A stretch of 41,721 nucleotides of DNA. Source: Duganella guangzhouensis (GTDB taxonomy: Bacteria; Pseudomonadota; Gammaproteobacteria; Burkholderiales; Burkholderiaceae_D). The position numbers and the translations under genes were made by a program. The notes under the pieces are model-generated. The model saw only the letters and a program-made list of their open reading frames with translations, had not been told where the DNA came from and made no database searches. The stretch is taken from positions 1-41,721 of the forward strand of contig NZ_WKJK01000031.1 of NCBI RefSeq assembly GCF_009674535.1. The letters run 5' to 3'. Below are positions 15,096-22,468 of the stretch, piece after piece. Numbering within the stretch: position 1 is the first letter of the stretch; each line of letters opens with the position of its first letter.

Positions 15096-15146
15096 GCCAG
15101 GGAGGTGACGCCATCTGGAATTTGGCACGTCACAACGACGATAAAC
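15091..15146 (+). other. Degenerate attC-like site 11, right end of array
   Basis: R''-like GCTAAGC 15091-15097; stem GTGACG-CCA (15105-15113) pairing with TGG (15123-15125) and CGTCAC (15128-15133), with an unpaired CA; R'-like GATAAAC 15140-15146. Layout and length (56 bases) suit attC, but both outer boxes deviate, so it may be inactive. A plain hairpin is the alternative. Confidence 0.4.
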
Positions 15147-15167
15147 GATAACTTGCCTAATTTTTCC

Positions 15168-15497
15168 ATGACTCGAAAACTCGCTGTCCTATCGTTATTA
15201 TCGGTCTTCCCGTCGATTGCGCTGGCGCACGGGGAGGAGGTGCTGGTGCCGATCATGTTGCAGCTGCTGTCTGTGATCGTAACCGTGCTGTCGTTGTGCA
15301 TAGTCCGACGCTTCAGGCCTTACTTCATCGGCGGCGTGCTGATGTGCGTTGCCGGCGTAATCGCGTCCTGGTTCATTACCGGGCCGCTGCCGTTCTTTGA
15401 AAACCAGCTGCTGATTACGCTGGTTGACGTAATCTGTCCGCCTGCGGCGACGGCGATTTTCCTGGCGTGGGCGCTGCGGCGCGAAGTAAGAGGGTAG
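15168..15497 (+). CDS. Small membrane protein of unknown function
   Basis: A 109-residue protein starting MTRKLAVLSLLSVFPSIALAHGEE. The first hydrophobic segment may be a cleavable signal (after ALA). Two or three further membrane helices follow (about residues 27-45, 52-70, 80-103), and the protein ends in RREVRG. A His-Gly-Glu-Glu near the putative mature N-terminus could bind metal. Base composition is closer to the chromosome than that of the cassettes, so it may be the first gene outside the array. No family recognised. Bases 15498-15576 show no promoter that I can name. Confidence 0.65.
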   Translation: MTRKLAVLSLLSVFPSIALAHGEEVLVPIMLQLLSVIVTVLSLCIVRRFRPYFIGGVLMCVAGVIASWFITGPLPFFENQLLITLVDVICPPAATAIFLAWALRREVRG

Positions 15498-15576
15498 AAT
15501 CGGCCTTTATTCACCGCTTTGGTGCAATGATTCATGTTGCATACTAGGTAAGTAATCAACATGGCGGACCCTTATT

Positions 15577-16953
15577 ATGGCCACTTCCAGCATCAGTTCC
15601 ACCACCAGCTCCACCACGAGCACGGTGTCGACCGACGTTTACAACCGCGTCGAACAAGTGATGTCGTCGCAAACCACGGCGGCCAACAAGCTTAATGCCA
15701 GTCTGACGTCGGACCAGACCAAGCTGTCCGCGCTCGGCCAGCTGCAAAGCGCGCTGGCGAATTTCCAGCAAATCGCGGCCGGCTTGACTGGCGATGGCCT
15801 CAGCACCACCGCTGCCAGCTCGGCCAGCAGTGTGCTGAGCGCGACGTCGACCGGTTCGGCCAAGTCCGGCACCTATGCGGTCGAGGTTCAGCAGCTGGCG
15901 CAGGGGCAGTTCCTGACCAGCGCCGCGTCTAGCAGCGCCAGTGCGGCCATCGGCAGCGGCGCCAGCACCACCGTCAAGATCGAGTTTGGCACCGATGGCG
16001 ACGGCGGTTTCAAGGCCGGCAGTACCGCCAGCAAGACCATCACCATCGACAGCAGCAACAATACGCTGGACGGCATTGCCGCCGCGCTGAAGACTGCGGG
16101 TGTGGATGCCAGTGTGGTGAAGGGCAGTGATGGCCAGTACACCTTGAATATCGCCGGCCAGAGTGGCGCCGCCAACAGCATGCGTATCAACGTCAGCGGC
16201 GATGCGTCGGTGAAGAATCTGCTGGCCTACGATCCGGACGGCACGCAGAACCTGACCCAGACCGCTGCCGCCCAGGATGCGATCCTGACGGTCGATGGCA
16301 AGCAGGTCACCAGTGCCAGCAATACCGTCAAGGACAGCGCCATCAGCGGCGCGACGCTGAATCTGACGGCGGCCGGCAAGAGCAACGTCACGGTAACCCA
16401 GGATAGCAGTCAGATCGGCGCCAATCTGAAAGCCTTTGTCAGCGCCTACAACGACCTCAACGCCAAGATGCTGAAGCTGCAGAGCGGCGATCTGCAATCG
16501 GACACCGCGCTCAAGCAAGCCATGAATCAGATGAGCTTGCTGATCAAGACCGGCGGCGGCTCGGTCTCGGTCACGGCCTTGGCCAAGGCCGGCGTCAGCC
16601 AGGACGCCAAGGGCAACCTGGTGCTGGACGACGGCAAGCTGCAAACCGCGTTGAGCACGGATTCGGCCAGCATTGCCAAGCTGTTCACCAATGACGGCAG
16701 CGGGATTGCTGATCTGCTGTCGGCCAAGGCCGCCGCGCTGACCGGGGACAACAGCGTGCTGACCAAGGAAACCACGCAGACCACCAACGAAATCGCCACG
16801 CTGACCGCCAAAAAGACCAAGATGACGGCTGCGATGACCACCCAGGCCACCGCCTTGGCCGCGCTGTACAGCGCCCAGTCCGAAACCGGCTCGGGCAGCG
16901 CCATCAACGGCACCAGCAGCGGCACCGGGACCTTGTTCGATATGTTAGGTTGA
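15577..16953 (+). CDS. fliD: Flagellar hook-associated protein 2 (filament cap) FliD, orphan copy
   Basis: A 458-residue protein with FliD_N and FliD_C features: an N-terminal coiled-coil heptad region (VYNRVEQVMSSQTTAANKLNASLTSDQTKLSALGQLQSALANFQ), then the Ser/Thr/Ala-rich D2/D3 part (residues about 120-280, including the GTYAVEVQQLAQGQFL strand). The C-terminal helical part ends in a flexible Gly/Ser tail (GSGSAINGTSSGTGTLFDMLG). FliD caps the flagellar filament and chaperones flagellin folding. No other flagellar gene is in the window, so this copy is unlinked; it may be a second cap protein or belong to a locus split by the cassette array. Composition is strongly Ala/Ser/Thr-biased. Confidence 0.85.
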   Translation: MATSSISSTTSSTTSTVSTDVYNRVEQVMSSQTTAANKLNASLTSDQTKLSALGQLQSALANFQQIAAGLTGDGLSTTAASSASSVLSATSTGSAKSGTYAVEVQQLAQGQFLTSAASSSASAAIGSGASTTVKIEFGTDGDGGFKAGSTASKTITIDSSNNTLDGIAAALKTAGVDASVVKGSDGQYTLNIAGQSGAANSMRINVSGDASVKNLLAYDPDGTQNLTQTAAAQDAILTVDGKQVTSASNTVKDSAISGATLNLTAAGKSNVTVTQDSSQIGANLKAFVSAYNDLNAKMLKLQSGDLQSDTALKQAMNQMSLLIKTGGGSVSVTALAKAGVSQDAKGNLVLDDGKLQTALSTDSASIAKLFTNDGSGIADLLSAKAAALTGDNSVLTKETTQTTNEIATLTAKKTKMTAAMTTQATALAALYSAQSETGSGSAINGTSSGTGTLFDMLG

Positions 16954-17036
16954 GTTTTCTATACGAATTCCTTGCATCCGGGCGATGGATGTCCGATCAT
17001 CACGGCTTATGTGATGAATCCCATTTCGGAGGTGCT

Positions 17037-18146
17037 ATGGCAGGGAAGTTCGTTGGTGCGGCGTTGTTGGCTGCTGGTTTGATGGTGGGCGCGGCGCAGG
17101 TGGCCGTGGCGCAGGAGGAGAAAGTCCTCAATATCTATAACTGGTCGGACTATATCGCCGAGGATACGGTTAAGAATTTTGAAAAAGAAACCGGTATCAA
17201 GGTCCGCTATGACCTGTTCGATAACAACGAAATCCTGAACTCCAAGCTGGTGGCCGGCAAATCCGGCTACGATATCGTGGTGCCGACCGCGCAATGGGCG
17301 CGGCTGCAGATCGATGCCAAGCAGCTGCGCAAGCTGGACAAGTCCAAGCTGCCGAATCTGAAAAACCTCGACCCGGCGATCCAGGCCAAGCTGGCCAATA
17401 TCGATCCGGGCAACGATTATCTGGTCGACTGGCTGTGGGGCTATACCACGGTCGGCATCAACGTCAACAAGGTCAAGGCCGCGCTGGGCGGCATGCCGCT
17501 GCCGGACAATGCCTGGGAGCTGGTGTTCAATCCGAAATACGCGTCCAAGCTGAAGTCGTGCGGCATTTCCTTCCTGGATTCGCCGTCGGAAGTGTTGCCG
17601 GCGGCGCTGATCTACGCCGGCAAGCCGGCGTTCTCGAAGAGCGCGGCCGATTACGCCGAGGCGGCCAAGGTGCTGCAGGCGATCCGTCCGTATGTGACGC
17701 TGTTCAGCTCGTCGGGCTATATCAATGACATGGCCAACGGCGGCGTGTGTGTGGCGCTGGGCTGGTCGGGCGACATCAATATCGCCCGTCAGCGCGCGAT
17801 CGATGCCAAGAACGGCAATGTGATCGAGGTGCTGGTGCCGAAAACCTCGGCCGCGCTGGTGTTCGACACGATGGCGATTCCGGCCGACGCGCCGCATCCG
17901 AACAACGCGCATCTGTGGATCAATTACATCATGCGTCCGGAAGTGCACGCCAGCCTGACCAACAAGGTGTTTTACGCCAACCCGAACGCGGCCAGCGTCA
18001 AGCTGGTGCGCAAGGATATCGCCGGCAACAAGACGGTGTTCCTGTCGGAAGAGGATAAGAAGCGCATGACGCCGCCGGAAGCGGTGCCGGCCGACATTCG
18101 CCGCAATATCACCCGTATCTTTACCAAGTTCAAAACCGGCGTATAA
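17037..18146 (+). CDS. potF: Periplasmic putrescine/polyamine-binding protein (PotF-like)
   Basis: A 369-residue solute-binding protein. I chose the ATG at 17037 because GGAGGTGCT precedes it and a signal peptide follows directly (MAGKFVGAALLAAGLMVGAAQVAVA, cleavage about residue 25). The mature sequence opens EEKVLNIYNWSDYIAEDTVKNFEKETGIKV, the PotF/PotD hallmark, with LVDWLWGYTTVGINVNKV and GVCVALGWSGDINIARQRA further on. It binds polyamines for an ABC importer, but no permease or ATPase gene is adjacent. It must work with a transporter encoded elsewhere or act as a sensor. Confidence 0.92.
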   Translation: MAGKFVGAALLAAGLMVGAAQVAVAQEEKVLNIYNWSDYIAEDTVKNFEKETGIKVRYDLFDNNEILNSKLVAGKSGYDIVVPTAQWARLQIDAKQLRKLDKSKLPNLKNLDPAIQAKLANIDPGNDYLVDWLWGYTTVGINVNKVKAALGGMPLPDNAWELVFNPKYASKLKSCGISFLDSPSEVLPAALIYAGKPAFSKSAADYAEAAKVLQAIRPYVTLFSSSGYINDMANGGVCVALGWSGDINIARQRAIDAKNGNVIEVLVPKTSAALVFDTMAIPADAPHPNNAHLWINYIMRPEVHASLTNKVFYANPNAASVKLVRKDIAGNKTVFLSEEDKKRMTPPEAVPADIRRNITRIFTKFKTGV

Positions 18147-18232
18147 AAAGCGCTGTAAACGTTGAACGGCGCGAGTGGCGTTGCCCGGATAAGGCACGCC
18201 GCTGGCGCCGTAAGCTTCTGTGAAGCGCTTTG

Positions 18233-18352
18233 CTATTCGTGATAGCGGTCGTTGAGTTTATGTTTACTGCCACGCATCTCCTGCACCAGTTCGTAAACAA
18301 CCAGGGCGATCATTCCGCCAAACATCCCCATGGTGAGCAAGGTGAACATCAT
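18233..18352 (-). CDS. 39-residue single-pass membrane miniprotein
   Basis: A short ORF reading MMFTLLTMGMFGGMIALVVYE, then a charged tail (LVQEMRGSKHKLNDRYHE) and TAG. It starts behind a very strong purine ribosome site (AGGAGGGGGAGG, about 18357-18368 on the minus strand). One hydrophobic helix (residues 3-20) would anchor it in the inner membrane with a polar C-terminus. It lies in the 268-base gap between potF and sixA, transcribed with the sixA-side strand. Good start context and clean TM-plus-tail design argue for a real gene, but nothing is known about its role. Confidence 0.6.
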   Translation of the reverse strand: MMFTLLTMGMFGGMIALVVYELVQEMRGSKHKLNDRYHE

Positions 18353-18414
18353 GATGGCCTCCCCCTCCTTAGTTGATACAATTAAACTTTAGCAGATGCG
18401 AATCGCTTTACAAG

Positions 18415-18882
18415 CTATTTGACTACCAAATCTGCAGCCATGACGGCTTTCAGATACACGCTCATGGCGTCGCCCGGATCGCGCTGCGCGAACCACCAGG
18501 CGCTGGCCTTGCGGATGTCCCATTCGAGGTCGTCGCCGGTCAGCAGCAGCGAGGCCACCTGGCCCAGCGTCGGCTGATGGCCGACCACCAGCACCGAGTC
18601 CTTGTTGCCCGGCCAGTTGACGGCTTTCAGGATGTCGGCCGGGTCGGCGCCGGGCGCCAGGTCGGTGTGGATTTTGAATTTGCGGCCCAGCGCTTCCACC
18701 GTCTGCAGCGTGCGCACGGCGGGGCTGGACAGGATGCGGCAGCTGTCCGGCAGCTGGGTGTTGAGCCACTGGCCCATGCGACGCGCCTGCTTCTGGCCCT
18801 TGCTGGTCAGCGCGCGTTCCAGATCGGTCATGCCCGGTCCGGCATCCTCGGCCTCGGCATGCCGCCATAAAATGAGATCCAT
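18415..18882 (-). CDS. sixA: Phosphohistidine phosphatase SixA
   Basis: A 155-residue histidine phosphatase; the ATG at 18882 follows AGGAGAAAAGC and gives MDLILWRHAEAED. The catalytic RHAEA motif is residues 7-11 and the second histidine is in VVGHQPTLGQV near residue 100. SixA removes phosphate from phosphohistidine proteins such as NPr/ArcB in enterobacteria. It lies directly downstream of ppk1 on the same strand (62 bases between), so read-through from the Pho-controlled ppk1 promoter is possible. A short upstream extension from an earlier start is not supported by the ribosome site. Confidence 0.93.
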   Translation of the reverse strand: MDLILWRHAEAEDAGPGMTDLERALTSKGQKQARRMGQWLNTQLPDSCRILSSPAVRTLQTVEALGRKFKIHTDLAPGADPADILKAVNWPGNKDSVLVVGHQPTLGQVASLLLTGDDLEWDIRKASAWWFAQRDPGDAMSVYLKAVMAADLVVK

Positions 18883-18943
18883 GCTTTTCTCCTGACTAGT
18901 TTGCAAACAGATCCCGGCGCACGCGCCTCCCGGCGCGCCGCGT

Positions 18944-21037
18944 TTATTCCAGATGGCCTTGCGGCGTGCCCAGCGTGTCCATCAGGTGTTGCTGGGCGCT
19001 GAAGCCGGCTTGCTTGGCGCGGGCCCGGCGCCGTTGGTAGTGGCCGTCCGCTTCCAGTTCCCAGGCGTTGATATTGTCCTTCAGGTAAGGGGTCAGGCCC
19101 TCGGCCATGACCCGCCGTTTCAGCGCTTTGTCCAGGATCGGGAAGGCGACTTCGATGCGGCGGAACAGGTTGCGGCTCATCCAGTCGGCGCTGGCCAGGT
19201 AGGTGTCGTGTGCCAGGTCGTTGCGGAAGTAGTAAATCCGGCTGTGCTCCAGGAAGCGGCCGATCACCGAGCGTACCTTGATGTTTTCCGACAGTCCCGG
19301 CACGCCCGGCTTCAGGGTGCAGGCGCCGCGCACGATCAGGTCGATCTTGACGCCATCCTTGGACGCGGCGTACAGCGCGCGGATCACCGATTCGTCCACC
19401 AGCGCATTGACTTTAACAATAATCCGCCCCGGTCGTCCAGCGCGCGCGATGCGTGCTTCGTTGCGGATCGCCTTGATGATTTCGTTCTGCAGCGCGAATG
19501 GCGCCAGCCACAGGTGCGACAGCCGGTGCGGCTTGGTCAGGCTGGTCAGGTGGATGAACACTTCGTTGACTTCCTGGCTGATACCGGGGTGGCAGGTCAG
19601 CAGTCCGAAGTCGGTATAGAACTTGGTGGTGGTGGGGTGGTAGTTGCCGGTGCCGAGGTGGGCGTAGTAGCGCAGCTTGCCTTCTTCGCGGCGGATCACC
19701 AGCGCCACCTTGGCGTGGGTCTTCAGGCCGACCACGCCGTACACCACTTGGGCGCCGGCCTGTTCCAGCTTGTCGGCCCAGTTGATATTGGCTTCTTCGT
19801 CGAAGCGCGCCTTCAGTTCGACGATGACGGTGACTTCCTTGCCGGCGCGGGCGGCAATGATCAGCGATTCCATCAGGTCGGAGTTCATGCCGGTGCGGTA
19901 GATGGTTTGCTTGATCGCCACCACGCTTGGGTCGTGGGCGGCGCTGCGGATGAAGTCGATGACGGTCTGGAACGACTGATACGGGTGGTGCAGCAGGATG
20001 TCGCCTTCGCGCAGCGCGGCAAAGATATCCTGGCTGGCGGTCTTGTGCGCCAGGCCGGGGAAGAACGGCGGGAAGCGCAGGGCCGCGGTGTTGACGTGGT
20101 CCATGATCTCGTTCAGCCGCACCAGGTTGACCGGGCCGTTGACCGCATACAGCCGGCTGTGGTGCAGGCCGAACTGGTCGAGCAGGAATTGCGACAGTTC
20201 GGGCGGGCAGTTCTTGGCCACTTCCAGCCGCACCGAGGCGCCGAACTGGCGGCCGACCAACTCGCCCTTGAGGGCCTGGCGCAGGTTTTTGACCTCGTCC
20301 TCGTCGACCCACAGATCGCTGTCGCGGGTGACGCGGAACTGCGAGTAGCCGATCACCTCGCGGCCGGCGAACAGGTCGGAGATGTGGGCGTGGATCACCG
20401 AGGACAGCAGGCAGAACGAGATGCCGCCGCTCTTCGATAGATGGTCGGGTAGCCGGATCACGCGCGGCAGCACGCGCGGCGCCTTGACAATGGCGATGCC
20501 GGTGCCGCGCCCGAACGCGTCCTTGCCGCTGAGCTGGACGATGAAATTCAGGCTTTTGTTGACGACTTGCGGGAACGGGTGGGCCGGGTCGAGACCGATC
20601 GGGGTCAGCAGCGGCCGTACTTCGGTGTCGAAGTATTCCTTGACCCAGGCCCGCTGCGCCTCGTTGCGCTCGTTGTGGCGCACCAGGTGGATGCCGTTGG
20701 CGGTCAGCTCGGGCAGGATTTCGTTGTTGAGGATTTCGTACTGGTGGCTCACCAGCAGGTGGCATTCATTGCTGATGCGGGACAGCGTGGCGACCAGGGC
20801 AGGGTGGCTGGACAGCGCGCCGTCGGCGGCGCCGGCCGCCAGCAGGCTGGCCACGCGCACTTCAAAGAATTCGTCGAGGTTGCTGCTGGCGATGCACAGA
20901 TAACGCAGCCGTTCTAATAAGGGGATGCTTTTATCTTCCGCTTGCGCCAGGACGCGGCGGTTGAACATCAGTTGCGACAGTTCCCGGTCGAGGAAGGCCG
21001 AGTTCTTGTTTACTTCCACATGCAAGTCAGGCTTCAT
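18944..21037 (-). CDS. ppk1: Polyphosphate kinase 1
   Basis: A 697-residue protein of normal PPK1 length. It polymerises the ATP gamma-phosphate into polyphosphate. The N-terminal FLDRELSQLMFNRRVL and SNLDEFFEVRVA motifs are typical, and the catalytic domains contain YGVVGLKTHAKVALV (the autophosphorylated-type histidine) followed by the HLGTGNYHPTTTKFYTDFG block. It is divergent from pstS, and the shared 282-base region has PhoB boxes facing both ways, so phosphate starvation probably induces it. sixA follows on the same strand. Confidence 0.97.
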   Translation of the reverse strand: MKPDLHVEVNKNSAFLDRELSQLMFNRRVLAQAEDKSIPLLERLRYLCIASSNLDEFFEVRVASLLAAGAADGALSSHPALVATLSRISNECHLLVSHQYEILNNEILPELTANGIHLVRHNERNEAQRAWVKEYFDTEVRPLLTPIGLDPAHPFPQVVNKSLNFIVQLSGKDAFGRGTGIAIVKAPRVLPRVIRLPDHLSKSGGISFCLLSSVIHAHISDLFAGREVIGYSQFRVTRDSDLWVDEDEVKNLRQALKGELVGRQFGASVRLEVAKNCPPELSQFLLDQFGLHHSRLYAVNGPVNLVRLNEIMDHVNTAALRFPPFFPGLAHKTASQDIFAALREGDILLHHPYQSFQTVIDFIRSAAHDPSVVAIKQTIYRTGMNSDLMESLIIAARAGKEVTVIVELKARFDEEANINWADKLEQAGAQVVYGVVGLKTHAKVALVIRREEGKLRYYAHLGTGNYHPTTTKFYTDFGLLTCHPGISQEVNEVFIHLTSLTKPHRLSHLWLAPFALQNEIIKAIRNEARIARAGRPGRIIVKVNALVDESVIRALYAASKDGVKIDLIVRGACTLKPGVPGLSENIKVRSVIGRFLEHSRIYYFRNDLAHDTYLASADWMSRNLFRRIEVAFPILDKALKRRVMAEGLTPYLKDNINAWELEADGHYQRRRARAKQAGFSAQQHLMDTLGTPQGHLE

Positions 21038-21100
21038 GTTTTTTTGATCACTTTGCTGTTGTCTCCATTCTAGCGTGTTTGGGCCAGAAATGATTGCAAC

Positions 21101-21133
21101 AGTGTAAAGAAGAAATATGACAGCGGCGTGACA
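21101..21133 (-). promoter_or_regulatory. Pho box and -10 for ppk1
   Basis: Read on the minus strand: TGTCACG (21133-21127), four bases, TGTCATA (21122-21116), then TACACT (21106-21101) as a -10 about ten bases further on. Two TGTCAYR repeats 11 bases apart, in phase with a -10, are the known architecture of PhoB-activated promoters. The site is 64 bases upstream of the ppk1 start. Confidence 0.75.
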
Positions 21134-21138
21134 AATCC

Positions 21139-21192
21139 TGTCATAAATGGCCGCGAATTATGACAAGCAGATGTCACACAGAGTGACGATGC
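21139..21192. promoter_or_regulatory. Additional PhoB-type half-sites in the ppk1-pstS region
   Basis: TGTCATA at 21139-21145 faces TATGACA in AATTATGACAAG (about 21159-21165), and TGTCAC/GTGAC half-sites follow around 21174-21187. None is spaced as a standard direct-repeat Pho box, but the density of TGTCA elements suggests extra or cooperative PhoB binding. Confidence 0.45.
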
Positions 21193-21249
21193 CCCGGATT
21201 TACAGAGGGAGGGGCGGTGCGGCGGGTATTTTTTGAAATATTTTGGCGA

Positions 21250-21282
21250 TGTCATAAACATGTCATATTCGGCCGTTAGACT
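21250..21282 (+). promoter_or_regulatory. Pho box and -10 for the pst operon
   Basis: TGTCATA (21250-21256), AACA, TGTCATA (21261-21267), followed nine bases later by TAGACT (21277-21282) as a -10. This is a near-perfect PhoB box driving pstS, which starts at 21320. Another single CTGTCATAA copy lies in the leader near 21298. Confidence 0.85.
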
Positions 21283-21319
21283 GCGCAGCATCCTAACCTG
21301 TCATAACAAAGGACTTGAA

Positions 21320-22366
21320 ATGCGACTCAAACAATTGATCTCTTCCCTGGTGGTTGGCGCAGCAGCCGTGATGGCTTTCTCGCCGGCCGCTCACGCCGCC
21401 GATATGACCGGCGCCGGCGCGACCTTCCCTTACCCAATCTACGCGAAATGGGCTGAGTCGTACAAAGCCGCTACCGGCAACGGTCTGAACTACCAATCGG
21501 TGGGTTCGGGCGCCGGCATCAAGCAGATCAAAGCCAAGACCGTCGATTTCGGCGCTTCGGACATGCCGCTGTCGGCTGCCGACCTGGACGCGGAAGGCCT
21601 GATGCAATTCCCAGCCATCATGGGTGGCGTGGTGACCGTGGTGAACCTGGACGGCATCACCCCAGGCCAGCTGAAACTGACCGGCCCAGTCGTGGCGGAT
21701 ATCTACCTGGGCAAAATCACCAAGTGGAATGATCAAGCGATCGCCGTGCTGAACCCAGGCGTCAAGCTGCCAGCCGATGACATCACCGTGGTACACCGCG
21801 CCGACGGTTCGGGCACCTCGTTCCTGTTCACCGACTTCCTGTCGAAAACCAATGCTGAATTCAAAACCAAGATCGGTGCGTCGACCGCGGTGAAATGGAT
21901 CGTCGGCGTCGGCGGTAAAGGTAACGAAGGCGTGGCGGCCAACGTGCAGCGTATCAAGGGTTCGATCGGCTACGTCGAGTGGGCTTACGCTAAAAAGAAC
22001 AAAATGTCGCACACCCAGCTGAAAAACAAGGATGGCAACTTCCTGCAGCCTGACGACGAGTTCTTCAAAGCCGCCGCCGCCAACGCCGAGTGGACCAAGA
22101 CCCCAGGCTTCGGCGTGGTGCTGACCGACCAGGCTGGCAAAAATTCGTGGCCAATCACCGGCGTGTCCTTCATCCTGATGCACAAAGCACAGGCTGACGC
22201 CGCCAAAGGCAAGGAAGTCGTCAAGTTCTTCGACTGGGCCTTCAAAAACGGTGGCGCCGCTGCTACCGAACTGGACTACGTTCCACTGCCAACCACCGTG
22301 GTCAAACTGGTGCAGGACTCGTGGAAAGCCAACCTGAAAGACGCTTCGGGCAAGGCCATCTACTAA
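21320..22366 (+). CDS. pstS: Phosphate-binding protein PstS
   Basis: A 348-residue periplasmic protein. The ATG at 21320 gives the signal peptide MRLKQLISSLVVGAAAVMAFSPAAHA; a longer frame upstream overlaps the promoter and is not used. The mature protein has the phosphate-binding motifs GAGATFPYPIYAKW, SVGSGAGIKQI, DFGASDMPLS and the later HRADGSGTSFLFTDFL. It binds inorganic phosphate with high affinity and delivers it to PstCA. It is first in the pst-pho cluster and directly downstream of the strong Pho box. A stem-loop pair separates it from pstC. Confidence 0.98.
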   Translation: MRLKQLISSLVVGAAAVMAFSPAAHAADMTGAGATFPYPIYAKWAESYKAATGNGLNYQSVGSGAGIKQIKAKTVDFGASDMPLSAADLDAEGLMQFPAIMGGVVTVVNLDGITPGQLKLTGPVVADIYLGKITKWNDQAIAVLNPGVKLPADDITVVHRADGSGTSFLFTDFLSKTNAEFKTKIGASTAVKWIVGVGGKGNEGVAANVQRIKGSIGYVEWAYAKKNKMSHTQLKNKDGNFLQPDDEFFKAAAANAEWTKTPGFGVVLTDQAGKNSWPITGVSFILMHKAQADAAKGKEVVKFFDWAFKNGGAAATELDYVPLPTTVVKLVQDSWKANLKDASGKAIY

Positions 22367-22382
22367 TCCGGATTGTCCCTTC

Positions 22383-22445
22383 GTCGCCGGCAGCAACGGC
22401 GGCGAGGGGGTTAGCCTGCGAGGCCCGACCGGGCACCGCAGGCTA
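22383..22445 (+). repeat. Two stem-loops between pstS and pstC
   Basis: The first stem is TCGCCG...CGGCGA around 22384-22404. The second is TAGCCTGCG (22412-22420) with CGCAGGCTA (22437-22445), containing a nested GCCCG/CGGGC. Neither is followed by a T-run. Such a structure after a binding-protein gene could stabilise pstS mRNA or partly stop transcription, giving more PstS than permease. Confidence 0.6.
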
Positions 22446-22468
22446 GCTTACTTCCACCGAGAACAATT

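Larger units (their letters stand above)
9021..15140 (+). mobile_element. Integron gene-cassette array without a visible integrase (CALIN-like)
   Basis: About 6.1 kb of mostly short, same-strand ORFs separated by attC sites, visibly AT-richer than the flanking chromosome. The cassette starts (the TTRRRY after the crossover G) and the R'' boxes at the far ends are reverse complements in several cassettes: GTTATGC/GCATAAC (9020, 9330), GTTAGAA/TTCTAAC (9401, 9694), TTATGC/GCATAAC (11556, 12108), and nearly so for GTTAAGC/GCCTAAC (9744, 10498) and GTTAGAC/GTCTAAT (12486, 12832). That match is expected for excisable circular cassettes. No tyrosine recombinase gene is present in the window, so an IntI would have to act in trans. 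Confidence 0.87.
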
